NCBI GenBank assembly: GCA_003521815.1
Contig: DPHE01000044.1
Coordinates: forward strand, 11,090-31,720
Direction of reading: 5' to 3'
DNA: 20,631 nucleotides
DNA from: Colwellia sp.
GTDB taxonomy: Bacteria > Pseudomonadota > Gammaproteobacteria > Enterobacterales > Alteromonadaceae
The translations under genes and the position numbers were made by a program. Of the stretch, positions 7,771 to 15,239 are shown piece by piece. Numbering within the stretch: the first letter of the stretch is position 1; each line of letters starts with the position of its first letter. Below the pieces are notes generated by a model. That model saw only the letters and a program-made list of their open reading frames with translations. It did no database searches and was not told the origin of the DNA.

Positions 7771-8319
7771 TTAGCGTTTACACTTTTTTCGAATTTGACT
7801 AGCACACTCTGCTAGCACAATAGCGCCAGCGGTTGAAACATTCAAAGAATTACCCATGCCAAACATGGGAATGTGTATTTGATGATGACTTAATTTTAAT
7901 GCAGCTTCACTCACGCCTTTACGTTCATTTCCTAAAACTAATACACAAGAAGAGCTGTAGGCTACCGCTTTATAGTCAATTGACTGATGACATAGCTCAA
8001 CACTAAAAATAGTATAATCTTTATCTAATAAGGTTTGTAAGCTTGCACTGGTGCTGTCGCTATATTCAATACAAACCCATTTAGCTTCATTTCTAGACGC
8101 TTTTTTTAACTTCTTATCTGAAATAGTTAGCGCGCCACAAACAATAATTTTTTCAATAGCGAAAGCATCAGCTAAACGAATAAAAGCACCTACATTATAA
8201 CTATTAGTGACATTGTCTAATACCAGTACCAGAGGAAGCTTAGGCTGACTGAGGTATTCATCTCGAGTAGGTTTGTTTTTTCTAATATCTTCTTTACTAA
8301 GTTGTATTGCTGTATTCAT
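7771..8319 (-). CDS. SpoU/TrmH-family RNA 2'-O-methyltransferase
   Basis: A SPOUT-fold enzyme that should methylate a ribose in tRNA or rRNA using S-adenosylmethionine. The 182-aa product contains the three SpoU motifs: motif 1 NVTNSYNVGAFIRLADAF (36-53, with the conserved Asn42 and Arg48), motif 2 VLVLGNERKGVS (126-137) and motif 3 IHIPMFGMGNSLNVSTAG (148-165), which form the trefoil-knot cofactor site. It lacks the N-terminal RNA-binding extension of TrmH or RlmB, so it is a minimal SpoU protein of unknown target. The motif 1 variant NSYNVGA differs from the commoner N-x-GN-I-R form but keeps the key positions. It is on the same strand as the upstream anchor-protein gene, 78 bases away. Confidence 0.88.
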   Translation of the reverse strand: MNTAIQLSKEDIRKNKPTRDEYLSQPKLPLVLVLDNVTNSYNVGAFIRLADAFAIEKIIVCGALTISDKKLKKASRNEAKWVCIEYSDSTSASLQTLLDKDYTIFSVELCHQSIDYKAVAYSSSCVLVLGNERKGVSEAALKLSHHQIHIPMFGMGNSLNVSTAGAIVLAECASQIRKKCKR

Positions 8320-8397
8320 TTTTCTGCTCTTGTTAAATAGATAGCTTTATACATGATTACGACCTTGCTAGTTTTAGATTATAAATTGAGGGATAAG

Positions 8398-8940
8398 TTA
8401 CTTTAGGTCATGTTTGTCAAATTCACCTTTAACAGTTAACTGAACAATGACAGGTGCATTTGATGTGTTTTTCCAATACCAACCATGAACACCTGAAAAT
8501 GGTGTGGTGAAACTACCTTCCATACCCTTTAATGTGGCTATGGCATAACTTTCAAAATAGCCGGTGGTGTCGCCCTTTGGTTCGCCGTGCAAATCAAAAT
8601 ATAACGCTGTACCATTAGTGGCCCACTCGTAGGATAGTTTTTGATATTGTTGCATAGTAAATTTGTACTCAACGCCACTAAGCGCAGGAACCATTATTTC
8701 AATTGTTTCACTGGTCCATTTTGTTTTCTCTGATACTTTTTCTGATAAAAGCGACGGGGTCATTTCAGCTTTAACATTATTAAAAACAGTTAATCCAAGC
8801 GTATGACCAATACCTGTAGGATCAATATTATATTCAGCCGGTAATATGATGGTAAGTAAGGTTATTACAGCTAACACTATACTAAATAGGGTGTATTTAA
8901 ATAGTGTCATCTTGGTTAAGACAATGTTTTTTGGTTGCAT
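8398..8940 (-). CDS. Transmembrane anchor protein paired with HupE/UreJ
   Basis: A short cytoplasmic start is followed by one membrane segment (about residues 12-33) ending in LPAEYNIDPTGIG, then a periplasmic domain of about 140 residues with GYFESYA and a conserved-looking FSGVHGWYWKN near the end. I recognise this as the family usually annotated only as transmembrane anchor protein, often found beside HupE/UreJ-like membrane proteins, as here (28-67 bases downstream of that gene). The biochemical role is not known; metal handling is a guess from the partner family. The frame can begin at a GTG (8979), but the ATG at 8940 gives the usual distance from start to membrane segment and has purine-rich sequence before it, so I chose 8940 (180 aa). 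Confidence 0.75.
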   Translation of the reverse strand: MQPKNIVLTKMTLFKYTLFSIVLAVITLLTIILPAEYNIDPTGIGHTLGLTVFNNVKAEMTPSLLSEKVSEKTKWTSETIEIMVPALSGVEYKFTMQQYQKLSYEWATNGTALYFDLHGEPKGDTTGYFESYAIATLKGMEGSFTTPFSGVHGWYWKNTSNAPVIVQLTVKGEFDKHDLK

Positions 8941-9007
8941 AAATTTATCTCTAAATTCCTGTTTATATGTGTTGTTCACTCACTTTTGTTGAGTTAAGTG
9001 TTGTGAA

Positions 9008-9706
9008 TTAATTAATGAAATAGCCCGTTAATTGATAACCCATCAACATAAATCCAGCACTCATCAGCAAGCAATTTGTCATGGTGGCAAATTGAGTAAA
9101 ACTAAGGTGTTTACGCCACAAGTTAATGACTAGTAAAATAAAGGCGAGTACAGTGAATTGTCCTAGTTCAACACCCACATTAAAAGCAATTAAATTAGTA
9201 ATTAAGCCATCTGAAGGTAATTGAAACGCTTGTAATTTAGTGGCCAAACCGAAGCCGTGAAAAAGTCCAAATATCAGCACGGCCAATTTTGCATTAGGGG
9301 ATTTACCCAATAGTTGGGTAAATCCCCCTAAATTATCAAAGCCTTTGTAGATTACCGACAATCCTATAATAGCATCGATTAAATATGCATTAACTTGAAT
9401 ATCACTAATCACGCCGAAAAGTAAGGTTAAGCTATGCCCTAGTGTGAACATGCTGACATACAGTAAGACATCACGACTACGATATAAAAAAAATACTACC
9501 CCGACTAAAAACAATAGATGATCATAGCCAGTAACCATATGTTTGGCGCCGACATACAAAAATGGAATGATTTGTATACCCGTATTTTGTTGCAAAAATG
9601 TACGAGTGTTTTCATCTACACCGTGTGCAAAGGTTTCAATAGGTAACCCTAAGGCCAGTAAAACCATAAGTATAAACAAACAATACTGCTGTAAACGATT
9701 AGGCAT
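9008..9706 (-). CDS. HupE/UreJ-2 family membrane protein
   Basis: A 232-aa integral membrane protein with a signal peptide ending near residue 27 (ETFAHG) and about six further membrane segments. Family motifs are GYDHLLFL (60-67), FTLGHSLTLL (87-96), FGLFHGFGLA (146-155) and FNVGVELGQ (175-183); the conserved His and Glu residues in them are plausible metal ligands. Relatives of HupE and UreJ carry nickel or other divalent metals, but no hydrogenase or urease genes are nearby, so the substrate is unknown. A GAGGGG ribosome binding site precedes the ATG. It is the first gene of a pair with the transmembrane anchor protein, probably co-transcribed. Family assignment is firm; transport is inference. 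Confidence 0.88.
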   Translation of the reverse strand: MPNRLQQYCLFILMVLLALGLPIETFAHGVDENTRTFLQQNTGIQIIPFLYVGAKHMVTGYDHLLFLVGVVFFLYRSRDVLLYVSMFTLGHSLTLLFGVISDIQVNAYLIDAIIGLSVIYKGFDNLGGFTQLLGKSPNAKLAVLIFGLFHGFGLATKLQAFQLPSDGLITNLIAFNVGVELGQFTVLAFILLVINLWRKHLSFTQFATMTNCLLMSAGFMLMGYQLTGYFIN

Positions 9707-9821
9707 TGATTGCCCCTCATTATGATACTTTTAATCGGTTATGTTGAGGTAACCTTTTGAACAACCAGCAACACCTAAAGAGTCTACTGATTAGAGAATT
9801 CTACTCGTCCACATTCTACTG

Positions 9822-9911
9822 GTGAAGAATACTATGGTTGGCGTAGATTTAGCAAAAGAAGTTATTAACGTGTTTACCGATAAAGATACTGTGATCCACT
9901 GTATTTCATGA
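9822..9911 (+). pseudogene. Remnant of an IS110-family transposase N-terminus
   Basis: From a GTG at 9822 the frame reads KNTMVGVDLAKEVINVF and further to 29 codons, ending in TGA at 9909-9911. KNTMVGVDLAKEVI closely resembles the start of IS110-type DEDD transposases, including the first catalytic Asp (GVDLAK). A full IS110 transposase is over 300 residues, so this is a relic. After a shift of one frame, 9905-9976 reads FMNCWSDFLKQ and could be degraded continuation, but that is weak. No second IS boundary is visible. It lies in the gap between hupE and icd. Confidence 0.75.
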
Positions 9912-10050
9912 ATTGTTGGAGTGATTTTTTAAAACAGATTTTTTTAGCAAGAGTTTATCTCTATTTAAACAGTTGAGGTGATATCAGACCCCAAAGAAAC
10001 TATAGAGAAAAAGTAACGCACTGGCTACTTTTACTAACGTTTTTACCGGC

Positions 10051-10087
10051 AAAAAAAAGCCTGAAATACTTAGTGTATTTCAGGCTT
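10051..10087 (-). terminator. Rho-independent terminator of icd
   Basis: A 13-bp perfect stem (10057-10069 with 10075-10087, AAGCCTGAAATAC/GTATTTCAGGCTT) with a five-base loop is followed on the minus strand by an eight-base T-run (A-run at 10051-10058). It lies 34 bases after the icd stop. Confidence 0.92.
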
Positions 10088-10120
10088 TATTATTTTAGCT
10101 TTACGTTTTAGTAACTTAAC

Positions 10121-12346
10121 TTATTTAAATGAGGCTAATACATCATTAAAGCATTTAGAAGGTCGCATTATATCAATAACCTTTTGAGTGTCGGCTTTGT
10201 AGTAACCACCAATATCAACAGAATGCCATTGGTCAGATATCAAATCACTTACAATCGTTGATTCATTGTCAGATAGTGATTTAGCTAATGGCGCAAAGTG
10301 ACTTTGAAGTTCAGTATCTTCAGTTTGCTCAGCTAATGCTTTAGCCCAGTATAAAGATAAGTAAAAGTGACTGCCACGGTTATCAAGCTCACCTGATTTA
10401 CGCGACGGAGACTTACCATTATCTAACAACTCTGCCGTTGCTTGATCTAATGTTTTTGCCAACAATCTAGCTTTAGAACTATCTTTCTTAATACCTAAGT
10501 CTTCAAAAGAAGCACTTAATGCAAGAAATTCACCAAGCGAATCCCAACGTAAATGGTTTTCTTCTACAAGTTGTTTAACATGCTTAGGTGCTGAACCACC
10601 TGCGCCTGTTTCGAATAAGCCACCACCCGCCATTAATGGCACTATAGATAGCATTTTGGCACTAGTACCTAATTCTAGAATTGGAAATAAATCCGTTAAG
10701 TAATCACGAAGAATATTCCCCGTCACAGAAATCGTGTCACCACCACGCAAAATACGCTCTAACGTATAACGCATCGCTCTTGTTTGTGACATGATTTGAA
10801 TGTCTAAGCCGGTCAAATCATGATCTTTCAGATAATGTTTAACTTTTTTAATTAATTCAGCTTCATGCGGACGGTATTCGTCTAACCAGAATACTGCAGG
10901 CGTATCAGACAACCTTGCACGGGTAACGGCTAATTTTACCCAATCTTGTATTGGTGCATCTTTGACTTGACACATTCTCCAAATATCACCTTCTTCAACA
11001 TCCATTTCTAATAAAACTTTTCCTTCATCATCAACAATGCGAATAGAGCCATCACCTTGTGATTCAAACGTTTTATCATGTGAACCATACTCTTCTGCTT
11101 TTTGCGCCATTAAACCGACATTTGGCACTGTTCCCATGGTGGTAGGATCAAATGCACCGTGAGTTTTACAGAAATTGATGATTTCCTGGTAAATTCTTGC
11201 AAAAGTACTTTCAGGCATAACCGCTTTGGTGTCTTTCGTTTTACCATCAGGTCCCCACATCTTACCACCTGCTCTAATCATGGCGGGCATTGAAGCATCA
11301 ACAATAACTTCATTTGGGGTATGGAAATTTGAAATACCTTTAGCAGAGTCAACCATTGCTAATTCAGGACGAGTTTCATAACAAGCATGTAAGTCGGCTA
11401 ATATTTCTTCACGCCAAGATTCAGGAAGTTGTTTTATTTTTTCATAAATACTACTAACACCATCATTGGCATTAACACCGAGTTTTTCAAAGGTTTCAGC
11501 GTGCTTAGCAAATAAATCTTTATAATAAACTTTTACCGCATGACCAAAAACAATCGGATGAGATACTTTCATCATAGTGGCTTTTACATGGAATGAAAAC
11601 ATCACGCCAGTTTGTCTAGCATCTTCCATTTCTTCTTCTAAGAACTCACATAGGGCCTTTTTACTCATAAACATACTGTCAATGATTTCACCTGCCTGAA
11701 GTGAAGTTTTTTCTTTTAATACGGTTACGGCACCATCTTCTTTAGCGACAAATTCAATTTTTACATCACACGCTTTATCCATAGTCATACATTTTTCACT
11801 GGCATAGAAATCGCCTTCATGCATGTGTGAAACGTGAGTTCTTGAAGCTTGGCTCCACTTACCCATAGAATGTGGATTTTTCTTAGCAAAAGCTTTAACC
11901 GCTGGTGGAGCACGACGGTCGGAGTTACCTTCACGAAGTACTGGGTTTACCGCACTACCTAACGTTTTTGAATATCTAGCTTCGTTATCTATATCTTCGT
12001 CAGTTTTTGGAGCTTCAGGATAATCAGGAATAGCATAACCTTGTGCTTGTAATTCAGCTATAGCGTCTTTTAATTGAGGAATGGAGGCACTGATATTAGG
12101 CAATTTGATGATGTTTGTGTCAGGGTCCTGAGTTAGGGCACCTAATTCAGCTAATGTATCAGGTACTTGCTGATCTGCTGGTAATCTATCGGAAAAGGCA
12201 GCTAACACTCTAGACGCGAGAGAGATATCTTTTAGTTCTACAGCTATGTCTGCTGATGCTGCAAAAGTTTTGATAATCGGCAGTAGTGAGCAGGTAGCTA
12301 GCAGTGGTGCCTCATCGGTATAGGTGTATATTATTTTTGAACTCAT
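10121..12346 (-). CDS. icd: Monomeric NADP-dependent isocitrate dehydrogenase
   Basis: Catalyses oxidative decarboxylation of isocitrate to 2-oxoglutarate in the citric acid cycle, making NADPH. At 741 aa this is the monomeric (IDH-II) type, unrelated in length to the roughly 420-aa dimeric Icd of E. coli. The substrate-binding block SAVNPVLREGNSDRRAP (131-147) matches the known monomeric enzymes of Azotobacter and Colwellia, with Ser131, Asn134, Arg138 and Arg144 at the expected places. Other blocks such as KWSQASRTHVSHM and the glycine-rich region near LMAGGGLFETGAGGSAPKH are typical. A GGAT ribosome binding site precedes the ATG. It appears monocistronic, with its own promoter candidate and terminator. 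In Colwellia maris the monomeric enzyme is the cold-labile, cold-inducible form; whether that holds here is inference. Confidence 0.97.
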   Translation of the reverse strand: MSSKIIYTYTDEAPLLATCSLLPIIKTFAASADIAVELKDISLASRVLAAFSDRLPADQQVPDTLAELGALTQDPDTNIIKLPNISASIPQLKDAIAELQAQGYAIPDYPEAPKTDEDIDNEARYSKTLGSAVNPVLREGNSDRRAPPAVKAFAKKNPHSMGKWSQASRTHVSHMHEGDFYASEKCMTMDKACDVKIEFVAKEDGAVTVLKEKTSLQAGEIIDSMFMSKKALCEFLEEEMEDARQTGVMFSFHVKATMMKVSHPIVFGHAVKVYYKDLFAKHAETFEKLGVNANDGVSSIYEKIKQLPESWREEILADLHACYETRPELAMVDSAKGISNFHTPNEVIVDASMPAMIRAGGKMWGPDGKTKDTKAVMPESTFARIYQEIINFCKTHGAFDPTTMGTVPNVGLMAQKAEEYGSHDKTFESQGDGSIRIVDDEGKVLLEMDVEEGDIWRMCQVKDAPIQDWVKLAVTRARLSDTPAVFWLDEYRPHEAELIKKVKHYLKDHDLTGLDIQIMSQTRAMRYTLERILRGGDTISVTGNILRDYLTDLFPILELGTSAKMLSIVPLMAGGGLFETGAGGSAPKHVKQLVEENHLRWDSLGEFLALSASFEDLGIKKDSSKARLLAKTLDQATAELLDNGKSPSRKSGELDNRGSHFYLSLYWAKALAEQTEDTELQSHFAPLAKSLSDNESTIVSDLISDQWHSVDIGGYYKADTQKVIDIMRPSKCFNDVLASFK

Positions 12347-12495
12347 CTTTGTAGCATCCTTTATATTTAAATTAATTCTAAACGCAATAGAGTTATAACC
12401 TACTCGAAAAAGTATCTTTCAAAAATGAGAACTCGCGCATTATGATAAAGCGAGATTAAAAATAAACGTCAGGCTATGGGTGTTGCTTCAGCCTT

Positions 12496-12524
12496 ATTAT
12501 AGTTTCATTTTTATTGTTCAACTA
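12496..12524 (-). promoter_or_regulatory. Candidate sigma-70 promoter of icd
   Basis: On the minus strand a perfect -10 TATAAT (12496-12501) lies 17 bases after a weak -35 TAGTTG (12519-12524). It would give an icd leader of about 140 bases. Position and -10 are good; the -35 is poor. Confidence 0.35.
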
Positions 12525-12737
12525 TTTTCGAAAAACGTTATACTATTGGCATACCAGTCTATCGAGTAACGTCAATTGTTCAAATTGGACTAAAGTCGAT
12601 TATTGGTACTATTTATCGATATCAACCGCGTAAAGACATTATTAAGTGGATAGATGTGTCATATTAACGGCACCATCCCTACGCCATCGTCGTGACGCCA
12701 AAGAAGGGCTTTGATTAGGAAAGAAACAATCGAGAGT
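12525..12737. other. Gene-free interval between icd and the carbonic anhydrase relic
   Basis: Together with the icd leader, 12347-12737 contains no supported gene. A plus-strand frame is open from about 12502 to 12667 but has no usable start and no family I recognise. ATTGGCATACCAGT at 12544-12557 loosely resembles GntR-type operators. The GC-richer block at about 12668-12712 stands out in composition from its surroundings but I cannot assign it. Confidence 0.4.
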
Positions 12738-13319
12738 TTAACTTATCTTGCCCGCTTCTGTTGCTTGAGAAACTTCGATAAGATTGCCCGTTTTACAGTC
12801 ATAAATATAACCATAAATTGGAATGTCGCTTGGCACCATTGAATTGCTTCTAATACGCTGAACATCTTCCAAAACACTTTTTTCCTGATCGCTAATAGTT
12901 AACCAGTTAATGTATTTTCCATCAGTTGTACCACCACCAGTATTGCTATCATGCCAACCATCCGCGTCTACACTAGAGGTTTCAAGGCTACCAGAAAGCA
13001 ATTCACCCATAATTTCTGTGGTGAATGTTTCCATTCCACAATCAGTATGGTGAATAACAAACCATTCTTTTGTTCCAAGTAATTTGTAAGATATTACCAA
13101 TGAACGAATAGCATCGTCACTTGCTCTCCCACCTGCATTACGTATCACATGAGCATCACCTTCTGCAAGACCTGCCTATTTGGCGAGATCTAAACGAGCA
13201 TCCATACAAGTTAGGATTGCAAACTGTCTTCCCGGAAGCATAGGTAAATCACCTTTTTCACCAAAGTCCGCCACATAATCAGCATTTGCTGATGTTATTT
13301 CTGCTACGATTTTACTCAT
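12738..13319 (-). pseudogene. Beta-type carbonic anhydrase interrupted by one amber codon
   Basis: Carbonic anhydrase interconverts carbon dioxide and bicarbonate. From ATG 13319 the frame reads MSKIVAEITSANADYVADF and continues without any frameshift for 193 codons, except for TAG at codon 48 (13176-13178), inside ARLDLAK-stop-AGLAEGDAHVIRNAGGR, where the family normally has tyrosine. The zinc ligands would be Cys38 (CMDAR, before the stop), His91 and Cys94 (HHTDCG, after it); the Asp40-Arg42 dyad is also before the stop. An ideal AGGAG lies seven bases before the start. Restart at the GTG at 13148 would lose Cys38 and could not give a normal active site. So it is a very recent pseudogene, a sequencing error, or a read-through case. 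The length and motifs otherwise look complete. Confidence 0.88.
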
Positions 13320-13408
13320 CATCTTTCTCCTAAAACACACCGCTATTATTGGTGTAAATTAGATATCCCATGCGGTGATTATGAGAAACCTAATGCAAAA
13401 AAAATAGG

Positions 13409-13615
13409 CTAAGTAGTTGTGGAAACATCATTTTTTAACATTAATAAAATTAGGTAAACAATATTGAGTGGTGGAACAATACATAATGCGATACCGACCA
13501 ATGTAGCAATTTTAGGTGTAGATGTTTTCCGTTTACCTAAGTAATAACTTAAGGCGCCGACGATAAGCATAGAATAGAAGACTATTTCACCCAGCAATGT
13601 GGCATTGAAATTCAT
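13409..13615 (-). CDS. Small two-segment inner-membrane protein
   Basis: The 68-aa product has two hydrophobic segments (about residues 7-24 and 36-60) joined by a basic loop YLGKRKTSTPK, which the positive-inside rule would place in the cytoplasm. The pattern resembles small uncharacterised membrane proteins common in Alteromonadales. A start six bases earlier (13621) is possible, but AAAGGA at 13625-13630 is nine bases from the ATG at 13615 and only three from the other, favouring 13615. No partner gene suggests a function. It sits in a zone of decaying genes but itself looks intact. Confidence 0.65.
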   Translation of the reverse strand: MNFNATLLGEIVFYSMLIVGALSYYLGKRKTSTPKIATLVGIALCIVPPLNIVYLILLMLKNDVSTTT

Positions 13616-13686
13616 GTACATAATCCTTTTTTATATAATACCAAATTAAGTGGCTTATAATTGTTAGCTAAAAGCAGTAAAAAATG

Positions 13687-13705
13687 AAAAGGTATTACGC
13701 CTTTT
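13687..13705 (-). terminator. Terminator after the cyclotransferase-like gene
   Basis: AAAAGG (13687-13692) and CCTTTT (13700-13705) form a six-base stem around a seven-base loop; on the minus strand a T-rich run follows. It begins directly after the stop at 13707. Confidence 0.5.
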
Positions 13706-13706
13706 A

Positions 13707-14102
13707 TTATGTTAAATAGTTCATTAAATGTACATTGCCCGCTGCTTTGCATCGCGGTTTTAATGAAGCGTCTAATTTTATTGCGTAATATATTAACGCT
13801 TCAAAAACTTCACCCGAATTATTTTGTACCCATACTAACTTTTCGTCGTATCCATACCCTAAGCTTTCAGCTCTATCTAACACGTGTTTTTCATTTTTAT
13901 TTATCTCAAATAGAACCCCAATGACGCTGTCTTCGCTATTATTCGTTTGAAAAGAGTCGCACTTTCCAGAATTGTCATCACCACTCATGTTAAAACGTAA
14001 TTGGTGATTTTTAAGTGTTACTATTTCAAGCATTTTGGCGCTTGGTAGCCGCTCTATAAGTCTGAAAATTGACATATTTGGACCGTATGCAAAATATTTC
14101 AT
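13707..14102 (-). CDS. Gamma-glutamylcyclotransferase-like protein, probably C-terminally altered
   Basis: The 131-aa product has the AIG2/GGCT fold signature: MKYFAYGPNMS at the start, LKNHQLRFN (about 30-38), GKCDSFQT, VIGVLFEI and RAESLGYGY (78-86), whose Glu79 matches the catalytic glutamate. Members cut gamma-glutamyl amines or peptides to 5-oxoproline. Two oddities: the substrate loop is YGPNM where the family has YGSNM, a Ser-to-Pro change at residue 8; and after SLKP the usual family continuation is replaced by 16 unrelated residues ending in YLT. No other frame restores it. The gene may be inactive. The frame also opens with TTG at 14105, but ATG at 14102 matches the family. It neighbours a broken toxin-antitoxin relic. 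Confidence 0.7.
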   Translation of the reverse strand: MKYFAYGPNMSIFRLIERLPSAKMLEIVTLKNHQLRFNMSGDDNSGKCDSFQTNNSEDSVIGVLFEINKNEKHVLDRAESLGYGYDEKLVWVQNNSGEVFEALIYYAIKLDASLKPRCKAAGNVHLMNYLT

Positions 14103-14133
14103 CAAATTTCCCGTGCAGTTAACCCAAACCTAA

Positions 14134-14174
14134 AGGGCTATAAACTTGGGCTAAAATACCGTTTCAATAGCCCT
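14134..14174. repeat. Inverted repeat between the cyclotransferase-like gene and the toxin-antitoxin relic
   Basis: AGGGCTAT (14134-14141) and ATAGCCCT (14167-14174) are exact inverted copies 25 bases apart, followed by ATTTTT on the plus strand. The loop is long for a terminator and no plus-strand gene ends here. Its role is unknown. Confidence 0.35.
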
Positions 14175-14288
14175 ATTTTTAGTCCCGTTGATTCACTTAT
14201 GAATTCTTTTTATTACTTTGATACTTAGCATCGTACCCTAAAGAGTCAATATCGATACCTTGCTTCAATAGAATTAAGTGAAGATACT

Positions 14289-14459
14289 ATGTATACCACA
14301 AGTGTAAATCAGTTTAGAGACAACTTAAAAGAAACCCTTAAAAACGATTCTAGTGCTGGTTTATGGTCAAAACCGATTTCTCAAAAATATAGGATCATCT
14401 AAAAATTCGATGGTGTGTCTATCTATATTTTCGCTATTGATGGACATTACGAAGATCAT
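14289..14459 (+). pseudogene. Relic of a type II toxin-antitoxin pair fused by deletion
   Basis: From ATG 14289 the frame starts YTTSVNQFRDNLKETL, like the N-terminus of YefM/Phd antitoxins, which bind their own promoter and mask the toxin. It then passes directly into GLWSKPISQKYRII, a stop (TAA, 14400-14402), and KFDGVSIYIFAIDGHYEDHY, which resembles the C-terminal half of RelE/YoeB-type mRNA-cleaving toxins (E. coli YoeB has GFWSRRITEEHRLVY at the same place). About 60 antitoxin codons and the first half of the toxin are missing. The stop is one base from TAT, and tyrosine would fit there. Downstream the frame runs into the 3' end of the cupin gene. Family matches are from memory of the motifs. 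Confidence 0.7.
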
Positions 14460-14501
14460 TATAAAAATAAAACTGCGGATAAAGCATTACAAGTGTTCGA
14501 C

Positions 14502-15215
14502 TTACTTTATTTGAGTAAAGTGAATACTTACCTTATCGTTAACTTTCCAAGCACAACGTGTTCCTTGCGGTATAAAGAGTACGTCGCCATTTTTAAATAG
14601 ATTTGCTACACCCATCTCATCGGTGCAAATAAGGCTACCTTTTTTAATAAAGATAAATTCATGATAAGGAAAAGCAATTAAGTTAGTAGTTAATGCATTA
14701 CTTTGCCAAACACCTGCGGTAAAACGTTGATTTTTATTTTGATAGAGTGTTTTTTTACGGTGACCATCTGACGTTTTTTGCCATGGAATGTCATTAGTTT
14801 CATCAATATAAACGACATTTTCGGTGACTGGCTTTTCTGGTGCTTCTTGTGGTTTATAAATAAGATAAAATTTACGTAAATACCCTTGTTGATGCCACTG
14901 ATAATCATAACATTGAGGAATAACAACACTTTCACCTGCCATGATGGTTTGAATGTTATCAGTTTTATTATTTTTAATTTTTACCGCACCTGCAATGATG
15001 ATCATAAACTCATCATTGCCATGAGGAACGGAAATTTCAGACATGTCAATACTATCCCAAACACCAATCTGCAACCCTAACATTTCATCTTCATAATAGA
15101 TATGACGATGCAGAATGGGTTGAGTCAACTCAAAAATTGCTGTATTTGGCTGATTGGTCATATCACCAAAGCCTGTTGGGTTATGACTTAATTTTATAAT
15201 GCTTTTTACTGACAT
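14502..15215 (-). CDS. Two-cupin protein (cupin_3/DUF861-like repeat)
   Basis: The 237-aa product looks like a duplicated small cupin. Each half has GVW followed by a strand with EFM or EFI, a glycine turn, and a second motif ending in a basic or aromatic strand: GVWDS...DEFMIIIAGAVKI...GESVVIPQCYDYQW (about 51-107) and GVWQS...HEFIFIKKGSL...GDVLFIPQGTRCAW (about 168-223). This is the DUF861/EutQ-like class. Metal ligands are incomplete compared with classical cupins (His and Glu are seen in PHGNDE and PYHE, but the second-motif His is not clear), so a sensor or binding role is as likely as an enzyme. No neighbour points to a substrate. The 3' end abuts the toxin-antitoxin relic. Confidence 0.75.
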   Translation of the reverse strand: MSVKSIIKLSHNPTGFGDMTNQPNTAIFELTQPILHRHIYYEDEMLGLQIGVWDSIDMSEISVPHGNDEFMIIIAGAVKIKNNKTDNIQTIMAGESVVIPQCYDYQWHQQGYLRKFYLIYKPQEAPEKPVTENVVYIDETNDIPWQKTSDGHRKKTLYQNKNQRFTAGVWQSNALTTNLIAFPYHEFIFIKKGSLICTDEMGVANLFKNGDVLFIPQGTRCAWKVNDKVSIHFTQIK

Positions 15216-15239
15216 GTTATGCTCGTTTAAATTTTTTTA

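Noticed and set aside
8941..8979. GTG start adding 13 residues to the transmembrane anchor protein
   Set aside because: The extension does not fit the family's usual distance to the membrane segment, and the ATG at 8940 has better upstream sequence.
12544..12557. GntR-type operator ATTGGCATACCAGT upstream of icd
   Set aside because: It is an imperfect palindrome about 200 bases from the start codon; too weak to call.
12668..12712. GC-richer block that might be a coding or repeat fragment
   Set aside because: Short open stretches exist on both strands, but none matches a family I can name and no second copy is in the window.
13707..13765. Integron attC site at the 3' end of the cyclotransferase-like gene
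   Set aside because: The changed C-terminus suggested a cassette boundary, but no paired attC core sites or suitable imperfect palindrome could be found.
14690..15080. Two short frames overlapping the cupin gene
   Set aside because: Both are shadows of the two-cupin frame, which has the domain evidence.
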